Assembly: GCA_947494925.1 (NCBI GenBank)
Contig: CANLWS010000011.1
Span: 1 to 64,000, forward strand
Source of the DNA: an uncultured Alteromonadaceae bacterium
Lineage (GTDB): Bacteria; Pseudomonadota; Gammaproteobacteria; Enterobacterales; Alteromonadaceae
Direction: 5' to 3'
Length of the DNA stretch: 64,000 nucleotides
Position 1 is the stretch's first letter. The number at the start of each line of letters is the position of its first letter. The translations under genes and the position numbers were made by a program. The notes under the pieces are model-generated. The model did no database searches. It was not told the DNA's origin and was given only the letters and a program-made list of their open reading frames with translations. Positions 9,217-17,298 of this stretch are shown one piece after another.

Positions 9217-9747
9217 TTAGTTATTAGGGGCGTTTGTTTTCATAGCTGCTGCGCTCACAAGAGAGAATAGCAGTCCAATCATAAAGACGGTGGCAAACAT
9301 TACCGCGCTTTGCAGTAAATCATTGCTCATCATGTCGCTGTAGGTTGCCAATTCAGCTAGTTGTGCCTGCATGACTTCATCACTGACGCCGCTCATTCTG
9401 ATTTGTTCTTCACTGTACTTCATGTAAGTTTCTGTGAAGGTTGGGTTTAGCCATTTCAAGTAAATCATCATGTACAGGCCGAAAATAAGCCCTGCTATTG
9501 CGCTGATACCTGCGCCTATGCCAAAGCCGGTTAGAAAAGACAGTTCGCCATTGCTGACATTTTCCTTGTAATCTTTAATTCCGTATACCACAGCTACTGC
9601 ACTTATTATCATAACGCTGTAGCCAACGACCTCCCCTTTACTGAAGTTGTTGGGGTCGTTACCAAAAATAAGGTATGACACAAAAAATCCGATCCCCAGG
9701 GCGACGCCAAAAAGCAAACCGTAACGCACAATATGAGAAAACATCAT
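9217..9747 (-). CDS. DUF4199-like four-helix membrane protein
   Basis: This is a 176-residue integral membrane protein with about four hydrophobic helices (near residues 9-29, 40-57, 72-96 and 144-168). The extracytoplasmic segment between the third and fourth helices contains Tyr and Met repeats. Length and layout fit DUF4199, a family without an assigned function. AGGAGA lies upstream of two adjacent ATG codons; the first is used here. It heads a minus-strand operon with the VOC and Cys-rich genes. A MITE-like element lies about 120 bases upstream and separates it from the LuxR-type regulator gene in the same orientation. Confidence 0.75.
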   Translation of the reverse strand: MMFSHIVRYGLLFGVALGIGFFVSYLIFGNDPNNFSKGEVVGYSVMIISAVAVVYGIKDYKENVSNGELSFLTGFGIGAGISAIAGLIFGLYMMIYLKWLNPTFTETYMKYSEEQIRMSGVSDEVMQAQLAELATYSDMMSNDLLQSAVMFATVFMIGLLFSLVSAAAMKTNAPNN

Positions 9748-9870
9748 TTATCTCCTTTCCGAGTGAGTCGACGTTCATCGTAAATACTATGAACATAACT
9801 CTATGTTAAAAAAGAAAAAAATAAAGCTTTTCGGGGGTGATAATCGGGTGAGATGTGGGTGAAAAAAGGG

Positions 9871-10110
9871 TAAATAACCTGAGGTTTGGATAAGCCACAC
9901 CTGATAACAGCGCTATTTATGCCCCTCTATGCGTTGTTCACAGAGCGTTTAGAGCAACTAGACAACTATGTGAACGCCTTGATAGGGGCATAACTATCAC
10001 TATTCTCCTAAATTAAAGCAGAGTGAGTAGTGTGATAATAATTTAACATATTGAAATATATGGTAAATTTCAGATTTTCGATGTTTCTTATCCAAACCTC
10101 AGGTTAAATA
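9871..10110. mobile_element. MITE-like non-autonomous element with TIRs and TSD
   Basis: A 228-base segment (9877-10104) starts with acctgaggtttggataag and ends with its exact reverse complement, so it has 18-base perfect terminal inverted repeats. It is flanked on both sides by TAAATA (9871-9876 and 10105-10110), as expected for a target duplication. The exact border is uncertain because the flank and TIR overlap in an ambiguous way. Inside lies a second, imperfect inverted repeat (tatgcccct at 9918-9926 with aggggcata at 9984-9992, extended by gcg...ttcaca pairing). There is no open reading frame for a transposase. This is the structure of a miniature inverted-repeat element. Confidence 0.7.
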
Positions 10111-10152
10111 ACCTGAACTAACTGGCATTATCTCTTCAAATTGAACATGGCA

Positions 10153-10593
10153 TTAATACAAAGCCCACTCTTTGGCACGAGCTACTGCTTCTGAGCGGCT
10201 GGACACTTCCAATTTCCGATACAGGTTTTTCAAGTGGGTCTTGATAGTGTTAACAGAAAGGTGATGCGTGTCTGCCAGCTGTTGATTAGTTAGACCTTCC
10301 GTCAGGCCTTTAAGTAGCTTTTGCTCTTTAACCGTCAATGGCTCAGCCGGACCTAATGGATGCGGCAAGTTGTTTTGTTCTTTATTGCGCAAATTGAGCC
10401 ATCCTAACCCCACAGACAGTCCAACCAACATAAAAAAAGCCGCCAGCAAGCCGGTATACAATTCCATGCTGAAGCGATAGGAGAACAACTGATATTCTAA
10501 GGTTTTAAGCAATATCAAGCCTGCTGCCAACACTATGCCATATCGCATAACAATGGGGACCTGCAAAAAAAATTGCTTTAGTTTTATCCACAT
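10153..10593 (-). CDS. Membrane-anchored LuxR-type HTH regulator
   Basis: This is a 146-residue regulator with two hydrophobic segments (about 15-37 and 43-66) followed by a LuxR/GerE-type helix-turn-helix (about 83-144). The HTH contains LTVKEQKLLKGLTEGLTNQQ and a recognition helix VNTIKTHLKNLYRKL, close to the family consensus. There is no receiver or autoinducer domain, so signal input probably comes through the membrane part. It would bind DNA while anchored in the inner membrane. The target is not known; the downstream DUF4199 operon on the same strand is the natural candidate. It is divergent from the diguanylate cyclase gene. Confidence 0.8.
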   Translation of the reverse strand: MWIKLKQFFLQVPIVMRYGIVLAAGLILLKTLEYQLFSYRFSMELYTGLLAAFFMLVGLSVGLGWLNLRNKEQNNLPHPLGPAEPLTVKEQKLLKGLTEGLTNQQLADTHHLSVNTIKTHLKNLYRKLEVSSRSEAVARAKEWALY

Positions 10594-10783
10594 AAGCTAG
10601 CTGCTAAATTCCGGTCAACAATCGCCATGACTTTACTCTATCAAAGAGCTATTACTATAACTTAAGCGAGAGTCTGTTCAAATAGGTGGCGCTTAGAGTA
10701 TTTCGTCTCTATGGTCCTTTTTTGTTGATATTTTGATTAAGTTGAATCAACGTTAATGGTATTAGGCCGATAAACCTTACTGT

Positions 10784-12244
10784 ATGGAAAAAACAATTAA
10801 AAACGTCGAAAACGCTAATCAATTTGCAAGTATTCCTTTTCGACCATTTTCAATGATCAGGGAAGGGGGCAAACCACGGCGTTTTGTGATTCTGTGGTTA
10901 GTATGTTGTGCGCTTATTATTCCTTCAAGTGTTATTACACGATTTCTTGAACTTACTGGGTTAGAGATAACAGTTGGGGGCGTTTCAATTTTTGTTACCT
11001 TGTACATTCCGATGCTGGTTTGTATTCCAATGGTCTTTTGGTTCGGGTATTTTTGGGCGGCTATTCCGGCATATTTCTCTACTTTTACGGTAGCTTACTT
11101 TGGTGGAATGCCAACGAGTTGGATTTTGTTGTTTTCGTTTGCCAATCCATTGAGCCTGGCATTTTATTACTTGTCCATTTCAATTACTCCTATGGATCTC
11201 CGGTCAAATTTGTTTGTTTCCCTGATCGGCTTTGTGCTTATTTCTCTTGTTGCGTCTCTTGCGGGTTCCACCGGTTCATTTATTTGGGCGTTTGCCAATC
11301 AGGTGGGATTGAATAATGCATTGCCTGTATGGCAAGGTTGGTGGGTAGGAGGTTGGCTGCAGGCAACTATTTTAGTGTTGCCAATGTTATATTTTTTAGG
11401 GCCAAGGGTCGCTAATTTAAGCCACAGCTTGAAACTCCAAACCGCAGTTAATGCATCTAACTCATATAAAGTTCTTGCCCTGGTCACTATTTCCTTTGTC
11501 ATGGTCTTGATAGGTTACGTGATGACAGCGCGATTTATCGGGATCAGACAACTTGAGGCATTAAAAGAGCTAATGCCTGGTGAAGGAAGCCTCCTAAATA
11601 TAAACAATGCAATTAGCGGCATGTCTTACCCTCTTTTTATCTTATTGGCAGTCATGGTTGCTCTGATCTTTCTTGCGTACAGGGCAATTGTTTACTGGAG
11701 CGGGGCATTGCAAAACGCCAATGAATTGCTAGTCGAAAAAAATGCTGAACTCGAAAAGCTTGCAACCATCGATACTCTCACTCAACTATTAGTCCGAAGA
11801 AAGGTTATGGAAGTGGCTGCTGCGGAGTTTGATCGCGCCCTGAGACATTCACTAGGGCTCAGTATTATGATGATAGACATCGACAAATTTAAGCGTATCA
11901 ATGATGAACATGGGCATCTTGTTGGCGATCAAGTCATTTTCGGAGTTGCTGAACGTATAAAACAATCTGTTAGACCTTATGATTCCGCTGGTCGCTACGG
12001 TGGAGAGGAATTTATTGTGATCCTTCCTGAAACTGAAGTTAAAGAGGCCAATTGTATTGCACAGCGGATACTGGCGAATGTTGCTTGCACGCCAATTAAA
12101 AGTGAAAGCTCTGAATTGTCGGTGACTGTCAGCATTGGAGTAGCGTCTTTAAGTCAGGATGAAATGAAACTCAACGAGATAATTGAACGTGCTGACCAAG
12201 CATTGTTATCGGCCAAAAGAGAAGGAAGAAATCGGGTCAAATAG
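10784..12244 (+). CDS. Membrane diguanylate cyclase (MASE1-like sensor + GGDEF)
   Basis: This enzyme makes cyclic di-GMP from two GTP. The 486-residue protein has about eight hydrophobic helices (residues 30-310) like a MASE1 integral sensor, a short linker and a C-terminal GGDEF domain. The active-site motif is GGEEF (406-410), which is catalytically competent. An allosteric inhibitory site RPYD sits five residues upstream (397-400), so product inhibition is expected. The domain opening IDTLTQL is near-canonical. The gene stands alone, divergent from the membrane LuxR-type regulator. Output to the type IV pilus 4 kb away is plausible, but nothing in the sequence shows it. Confidence 0.92.
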   Translation: MEKTIKNVENANQFASIPFRPFSMIREGGKPRRFVILWLVCCALIIPSSVITRFLELTGLEITVGGVSIFVTLYIPMLVCIPMVFWFGYFWAAIPAYFSTFTVAYFGGMPTSWILLFSFANPLSLAFYYLSISITPMDLRSNLFVSLIGFVLISLVASLAGSTGSFIWAFANQVGLNNALPVWQGWWVGGWLQATILVLPMLYFLGPRVANLSHSLKLQTAVNASNSYKVLALVTISFVMVLIGYVMTARFIGIRQLEALKELMPGEGSLLNINNAISGMSYPLFILLAVMVALIFLAYRAIVYWSGALQNANELLVEKNAELEKLATIDTLTQLLVRRKVMEVAAAEFDRALRHSLGLSIMMIDIDKFKRINDEHGHLVGDQVIFGVAERIKQSVRPYDSAGRYGGEEFIVILPETEVKEANCIAQRILANVACTPIKSESSELSVTVSIGVASLSQDEMKLNEIIERADQALLSAKREGRNRVK

Positions 12245-12326
12245 GCATTTTCAATGCCTGAATTATTTCAATAATCGTTATTGGTGCCTGTCCTAAACAA
12301 TTCGCTTAATTTGCAGGAAGTAGTTT

Positions 12327-13598
12327 GTGAAAAAATCTGTCATGCCTTATATTGCAAAAGCTATTTCAAGCGATGCATTGTTGAATGCAAAACGAGGACT
12401 GTATGAATTGCGCCGCAAATTCACTGGTCAGCCTCGTGAAATCGGTGTGTTTATCGCCGCCGATGATCCTTACAGCTTTGTGTTATTGCAGGTGTTGCCA
12501 GAGTTTATCAAACGCTTCAACTTAGAAATAACGTTGATAACCATTGAAGAATATCAGCCTGATATGTTCCCGGATCTGGATAAGTGGCGCAATAATGCAT
12601 TACTGGATGCTCAGCGATTGGCGGAATTGTACCAACTCAAACCTCCTCTAGATTCAGGCCAGTTAAGTACAGAATATATTAGCCAGATGACGGCTAAATT
12701 GTTGGTAGCGGAATCACAGGAGAATCCTTTGCGGAGCTTACTTCTTTTGCTCAGTGAGTTCTGGACCAGTCAGCCGGTTGAATCCGCAACAACGTCAGCC
12801 AAAAATCTGGAAAAATTGAAACGCAATCAGCAACGTCTGAAAAAAGCCGGACACTATCTCCCGGCTGTAATCCAGTATGCAGGTGAATGGTATTGGGGAA
12901 TAGACAGACTTTCTCATCTCGAAAGGCGACTTAGTGATTCAGCAGAACACGACATTAAATACAACAAGCAACAACTTCAGTTAGAAACAAGAGTTTCCAC
13001 ATCAGAAACCGAAACACCACTTGAAGTCTATTATTCTGCTCGCAGCCCCTATTCTTATCTTGGTCTTGAGCAGGCAAAAGTGCTTTGTGAACACTATCGG
13101 CTACCTATTTTGATCAAACCAGTGTTACCTATGATGATGCGTGGACTGAAAGTGCCTGACACAAAGAAAATGGCGATTTTTCATGACACAAAGCGAGAAG
13201 CAAAAGTAAAAGGTATACCCTATGGATTTGTTGCGGATCCACTGGGGAAGGCGGTGGAGAAATGTTATGCCATCTATCAGTGCGCAATACAGCAGAACAA
13301 AGGACTGGAGTTTCTCATCCAATTCGGTCGTGCCGTAAACAGCCTGGGAATAAGAGCGGATAGAGAAGAGGGTCTGAAACTTATTGCCGAAAAGGCAGGA
13401 CTCAATTGGGCTGAATCAAAACCATTCCTGGAGTGCGGCGATTGGCGAACAATGGTGGCTGAAAATATGCGGGAACTGAACGGACTAGGACTGTGGGGCG
13501 TTCCTTGTTTTCGCCATGGCGATACCTTGGTATGGGGGCAGGACAGGCTTTGGGTGATCGAAAGGAAACTTCTTGGAATTGGTTTAACCAAGCGCTGA
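12327..13598 (+). CDS. Tandem thioredoxin-fold DsbA/HCCA-isomerase-like protein
   Basis: This 423-residue protein is built from two related DsbA/kappa-GST-type domains. The N-terminal one contains IAADDPYSFVLLQVLPEFIK. The C-terminal one contains VYYSARSPYSYLGLEQAKV and ends with GLWGVPCFRHGDTLVWGQDR, typical of 2-hydroxychromene-2-carboxylate isomerases. The S-P-Y-S-Y motif replaces the CxxC of DsbA, so a glutathione-dependent isomerase or transferase role is more likely than disulfide exchange. The substrate is not predictable. The start is GTG with AGGAAG at 12315-12320. No signal peptide is seen, so it is cytoplasmic. Confidence 0.75.
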   Translation: MKKSVMPYIAKAISSDALLNAKRGLYELRRKFTGQPREIGVFIAADDPYSFVLLQVLPEFIKRFNLEITLITIEEYQPDMFPDLDKWRNNALLDAQRLAELYQLKPPLDSGQLSTEYISQMTAKLLVAESQENPLRSLLLLLSEFWTSQPVESATTSAKNLEKLKRNQQRLKKAGHYLPAVIQYAGEWYWGIDRLSHLERRLSDSAEHDIKYNKQQLQLETRVSTSETETPLEVYYSARSPYSYLGLEQAKVLCEHYRLPILIKPVLPMMMRGLKVPDTKKMAIFHDTKREAKVKGIPYGFVADPLGKAVEKCYAIYQCAIQQNKGLEFLIQFGRAVNSLGIRADREEGLKLIAEKAGLNWAESKPFLECGDWRTMVAENMRELNGLGLWGVPCFRHGDTLVWGQDRLWVIERKLLGIGLTKR

Positions 13599-13681
13599 TA
13601 TTTTCATCTTACAAATTAGTCGCTTCATCCTTTTGTCTGAACTTATTTATAAAGCCTTATTCCAAGCACAGGAATAACAAT

Positions 13682-13696
13682 ATGGAATTTTTTTAA
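13682..13696 (+). other. Four-codon leader ORF coupled to hydrolase start
   Basis: AGGAA (13670-13674) is followed seven bases later by ATG GAA TTT TTT TAA. The stop codon overlaps the ATG of the next gene as TAATG. The downstream gene has no ribosome site of its own, so ribosomes may load here and reinitiate. This is inference from layout alone. Confidence 0.4.
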
Positions 13697-14433
13697 TGAT
13701 AAAACACGTTCGCATTTTGATAAGCGTCATGGCCATTCTACCAATCACTGGTTTCGCAGTCGAAAAATCCATAACGGCTGAAGATGGTTTCGCGTTGAGT
13801 ACAGCGTATTTTGAACCAGAAGAATCAAGCGGAAGAGCGATGTTGATGTTGCATCAATGCAATTACAACCGGTCAATGTATGACCAGCTTGGCAAGTCTC
13901 TCGCTAAACAGGGGATTCACGCAATCAGCCTGGATTTCAGAGGGTTCGGCAAGAGCATTGCCGAGGGCGTTAATGTCAACGAACTGGATGGATTGCCGCA
14001 AGAGCAGCAACGGGAAGCCTGGGAGAAAATGTCCAGTCATTGGTCATCGGACGTAAACAAAGTCCTGTCTTACCTGAAACAACAGGCTGGTGCCGATAGT
14101 AAGATTGGAGTTATCGGTGCCAGTTGTGGTGGCTCCCTTGCGGTCAGACTTTCTGAGTCACATCAATTTGATGCGCTCGCATTATTTTCATCTGCGCAAG
14201 GTGAAAAAAATATCGAACGTTATGGGGTGCACCTGAAAGACACACCAACCTTAATAATAGCGGCTGAAGAAGATGGCAATACCTACAAAAGCGCTAAGAG
14301 CATTTTTGCTCAGGCAACGAATCCCGCTTCCAAGTTTATCTCTTACAAAGGCGGTGCGCACGGTTATCCACTTTATGAACAGGACAAAACCTTAGCAACA
14401 AGCATCGTTACTTGGTTCAACGCAAATTTATAG
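13696..14433 (+). CDS. Secreted alpha/beta hydrolase (dienelactone hydrolase-like)
   Basis: This is a 245-residue serine hydrolase with an N-terminal signal peptide (about residues 1-21, ending GFA), so probably periplasmic. The nucleophile elbow is GASCGG with Ser as the likely nucleophile, rather than the Cys of true dienelactone hydrolases. The acid lies in the IIAAEEDGNTY region, and the catalytic His is in GGAHGYPLY. The substrate is unknown. Translation probably relies on the short leader ORF that ends at its start codon. A strong intrinsic terminator follows. Confidence 0.82.
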   Translation: MIKHVRILISVMAILPITGFAVEKSITAEDGFALSTAYFEPEESSGRAMLMLHQCNYNRSMYDQLGKSLAKQGIHAISLDFRGFGKSIAEGVNVNELDGLPQEQQREAWEKMSSHWSSDVNKVLSYLKQQAGADSKIGVIGASCGGSLAVRLSESHQFDALALFSSAQGEKNIERYGVHLKDTPTLIIAAEEDGNTYKSAKSIFAQATNPASKFISYKGGAHGYPLYEQDKTLATSIVTWFNANL

Positions 14434-14443
14434 TAATAGAAGT

Positions 14444-14469
14444 AGCCAGCTTGATGCTGGCTTTTTTTT
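14444..14469 (+). terminator. Intrinsic terminator after hydrolase gene
   Basis: A perfect seven-base stem AGCCAGC/GCTGGCT with loop TTGAT is followed directly by eight T residues. It starts 11 bases after the hydrolase stop codon. Confidence 0.9.
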
Positions 14470-14565
14470 GGCATTATTTTTTACCTGCGAACTTTTGTGC
14501 AATTCGATGTTTACTTCTAAACTGACCTACTGATAAATTATTTCTTCATAAGGAGTTAGTCAGCG

Positions 14566-14964
14566 GTGAAGCGAGTCATTTACATCAGCCATCGTCAGGC
14601 ATCGACAACAAATGAAGACATTGATGATATTGTAAAAGTGGCGAAACAAATCAACGGCGCCAATCATATTAAGGGAGTTTTGATATCGCTGCCTGAACAT
14701 TTTTACCAGGTGCTTGAAGGCCCAGTGTCGGCTATTAGTGAAGTTATGGGACGAATTGTAAAGGATCATCGCCATCACTCGGTTAAGGTGTTTTCAGAGG
14801 AATCCATTCCTGGCTACCAGTTTGCGAAATGGACAATGGTTCATTATGAAGTAGATGAAGAATTTACTGACTACTATTATTTACTTTCCAGGTTTGCAAC
14901 TAACCCTAACTACGAGGATAGCTATATTAAGGGCATTAAAATGATGCTTCTGGGATTGTCATGA
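14566..14964 (+). CDS. Stand-alone BLUF blue-light photoreceptor
   Basis: This is a 132-residue protein with a single BLUF (FAD-binding blue-light sensor) domain. It starts MKRVIYISH, with the conserved Tyr6 that hydrogen-bonds to flavin. The flavin-site Asn is in INGANHIKGVL, and the key Gln is in FYQVLEGP, followed by KDHRHHSV and a typical W near residue 88 (FAKWTMV). There is no fused output domain, so it must signal through a partner protein. The start is GTG with AGGAG at 14551-14555, slightly far away (10 bases). It sits 2.3 kb from the diguanylate cyclase, but no direct link is visible. Confidence 0.9.
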   Translation: MKRVIYISHRQASTTNEDIDDIVKVAKQINGANHIKGVLISLPEHFYQVLEGPVSAISEVMGRIVKDHRHHSVKVFSEESIPGYQFAKWTMVHYEVDEEFTDYYYLLSRFATNPNYEDSYIKGIKMMLLGLS

Positions 14965-15198
14965 GGTCCATAGTCCAATGATAAAAGAACAAGTTTTGAG
15001 ATTATCTTCACATTATTAAGTCTTCAGCTAGAGCACTTCAGTGCAAGTCGTATCTATTCGGTATTTATTGAAAGTGATCGGCGCACTCAGGAAATTTTCC
15101 CGATTGAAATGCGTGAATCAACTTCCTCAGAGTAGCGTCTATATCTTCACATTCCGAATACTGGCAAGATCACGCCTACAGTCACCGATATGCTAATT

Positions 15199-15675
15199 TC
15201 AGGTTGCGGGATTGTATAGGCGAAATCTCAGGAAAGTCTCACCGCTTATCGTTAATTCCCCATCAGCGACAAAACCAAAGCGAGTGACCGCTCTGGAATT
15301 TGGTCGACTCGGTGGCAACAGAATGATAAATGAGTCGAGATTCATTAAATCAAAGGCCTGCTCCTTTATTTTATTCAATATTTGCCGACCCCAACCCCAG
15401 AAGTTTGGATGCAGGACCAGAGCAAAATCGGCTTCTCCACTTTCGGGCTGAAGACCACCCCAACCCGCAAATTCTTCTTCAATTAAAAACGCCCAAGGGC
15501 CATAACCGTGGGTGTCCCAAAGATGTTTTTTAGCGCTGAGGAAATTGTCACAATCATCTGCTGAGAAGCCACCTGATAACAAGGGTAGCTGTTTACCCAC
15601 CAATTTATTATTCATCAGTTCAATGATTTTTCGCTTGTCTATTTGCTCAAGAGCGATAAGTCTGATTTTATCCAT
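15199..15675 (-). CDS. GNAT-family acetyltransferase
   Basis: This is a 158-residue protein with the GNAT fold layout. A central beta strand pair carries WAFLIEEEFAGWGGLQPESG, then FALVLHPNFWGWGRQILNKI, which takes the place of the acetyl-CoA-binding R/Q-x-x-G-x-G/A loop. The end contains LPPSRPNSRAVTRFGFV, as in RimJ/RimL-type members. The acceptor substrate is unknown. The ATG at 15675 is chosen because the domain begins at once; upstream in-frame codons to 15813 are unlikely. The ribosome site is weak (GAGAAGA). It stands apart from its neighbours. Confidence 0.75.
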   Translation of the reverse strand: MDKIRLIALEQIDKRKIIELMNNKLVGKQLPLLSGGFSADDCDNFLSAKKHLWDTHGYGPWAFLIEEEFAGWGGLQPESGEADFALVLHPNFWGWGRQILNKIKEQAFDLMNLDSFIILLPPSRPNSRAVTRFGFVADGELTISGETFLRFRLYNPAT

Positions 15676-15831
15676 TTGTCTATCTTCTCGTGTTTTTGAA
15701 AGTGAGCTGGCTATCATCTGGAATGACAGAATTACAGCGCAAGCGCTATCGTAGACAACCATATCAATAAAACCCGTGAATGGGCTAACGCGCAAGAAAA
15801 TGCTTGGAGGCAAAATTTATCTTAGTCGGGC

Positions 15832-17082
15832 TCAGGCAGTGTGAATCTCCCTTGCAGCTCTAATCCCTGACTCCAACGCACCTTGTATCCAGGCATGGTA
15901 GCTCGAAGCATGTTCACCTGCAAAATGGATGCGTCCTTCTGCCAATCCTATGTGCGCGCCATATGCACTTTCCTGACTCTGAGTGGGATTGGCAAATGCA
16001 GAGCCAGAGAATTCTTCCTGAGTCCAGGAAAATATGTACTGGTTTGTGAGATTCTGGTTTGCTCCTGGAAAAGCGATTTCCCATTTCTGAAGAATAGAAT
16101 CGAGTTGTTGCTGGGCAGTCAAAGTATCAAATTGCGCGGCAGTTGAACCACGCAGGTAAGACATGAGAATTCCTCTGCTGCCAGCATCATCCCAGCTGGG
16201 CTGCCAAATCTCCTCTGGCCTGTCTGTTTCTCCCCAGCCGTTCAGGCCCTGATTTTGCCAGAATCGCTGGCCAAACTGACTATACAGCCGTGCGGAAGGG
16301 CTATAGTTGTAGGCCCCACCGGCGGCTTGTGTTTTCTGCATTGAGAGGGTTGGCACAAACCGAATTTTGTTCAGCACCGGAAGGGGAACGGTGCACAAAA
16401 GCCTGTCAGCGCTGTGCAATTGTCCGTCTTCTGTACTAATTATCACTTGTTCATCCGACTGCTCAACTAACGTAACTATGGCATTAAAAAATATAAATTC
16501 GTTAAGATTCTGGGCAAACGCCAGCGGCAGTTGGCTCATGCCACCGCGAATTTTGCTAAACGCACTGCGATTGACTGAGCCGGGCCAGGGAGGCTGATTA
16601 ATATAATTGCTGGCAGCCACCTGATTGAGCAGATTACCTTGTACCAGAGAATAATTGCCTGAGGTGGCATAAAAGGGATCCAGGGCAAGGTCAAAATGAT
16701 CGGCGTAAGCCAGAGTCAATTCATGATCAGACGGGATGCGGGATGCTCCTGCCTCAGCAAATTGTCCATCTGTAAAAGGGCTCGTTAATGTATGTACTCT
16801 GCCGCCGAGTCGCTCCCTGGCTTCCAGGATAGTAATATCATGACCAGCCCGATTGAGTTCGTAGGCCGCCACTAACCCTGCGATCCCGGCTCCTATGATA
16901 ACAATCTTCTGCGCCTGGGTTGTTGAACGTAATGCACCGGGCGTGTCATCTTCATTTATCACAGGGGGAGGCGGTGTTACCACGGACGCTGAATCGCTGC
17001 CTCCTCCACCACAAGCGGACAGGGCCAGAGCTGATAACAACAAGGCGCTTGAATTTAAAAACACCCGTCTGTCATTGTCCAT
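15832..17082 (-). CDS. Exported FAD-dependent amine oxidase (Tat, lipobox)
   Basis: This is a flavin-containing monoamine-oxidase-family protein of 416 residues. It has a dinucleotide-binding motif VIIGAGIAGLVAAYELNRAG followed by LEARERLGGRVHT, and a C-terminal FAD motif HFAGEHASSYHAWIQGALES. The N-terminus combines a twin-arginine-like motif (DRRVFL) with a lipobox (LSAC) at the start of a Gly/Ser-rich linker. It is therefore probably exported folded with its FAD and then lipidated. The amine substrate is unknown. The start is uncertain: ATG at 17082 places the twin arginine normally, while ATG at 17160 has a better ribosome site but a long N-region. Confidence 0.82.
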   Translation of the reverse strand: MDNDRRVFLNSSALLLSALALSACGGGGSDSASVVTPPPPVINEDDTPGALRSTTQAQKIVIIGAGIAGLVAAYELNRAGHDITILEARERLGGRVHTLTSPFTDGQFAEAGASRIPSDHELTLAYADHFDLALDPFYATSGNYSLVQGNLLNQVAASNYINQPPWPGSVNRSAFSKIRGGMSQLPLAFAQNLNEFIFFNAIVTLVEQSDEQVIISTEDGQLHSADRLLCTVPLPVLNKIRFVPTLSMQKTQAAGGAYNYSPSARLYSQFGQRFWQNQGLNGWGETDRPEEIWQPSWDDAGSRGILMSYLRGSTAAQFDTLTAQQQLDSILQKWEIAFPGANQNLTNQYIFSWTQEEFSGSAFANPTQSQESAYGAHIGLAEGRIHFAGEHASSYHAWIQGALESGIRAAREIHTA

Positions 17083-17298
17083 TGGCAAATTTTCGGCACT
17101 ATCTGCGCTCAGATTGTCCAATCCGCGCTGACATTGGACTACTCGTTTTTTTGCGGGCATGACCTGATCCAACAATAAGAGCTTTCATTAAAAGCATAGC
17201 AGTCGCCGCCAAGATGGTAAAAATAGTGTGATTGTGCACCAGGTCACCACGTTTTTTAGACAGAAAGCCCTTTTCTGTTTCTGATTTTAACTAATAGG

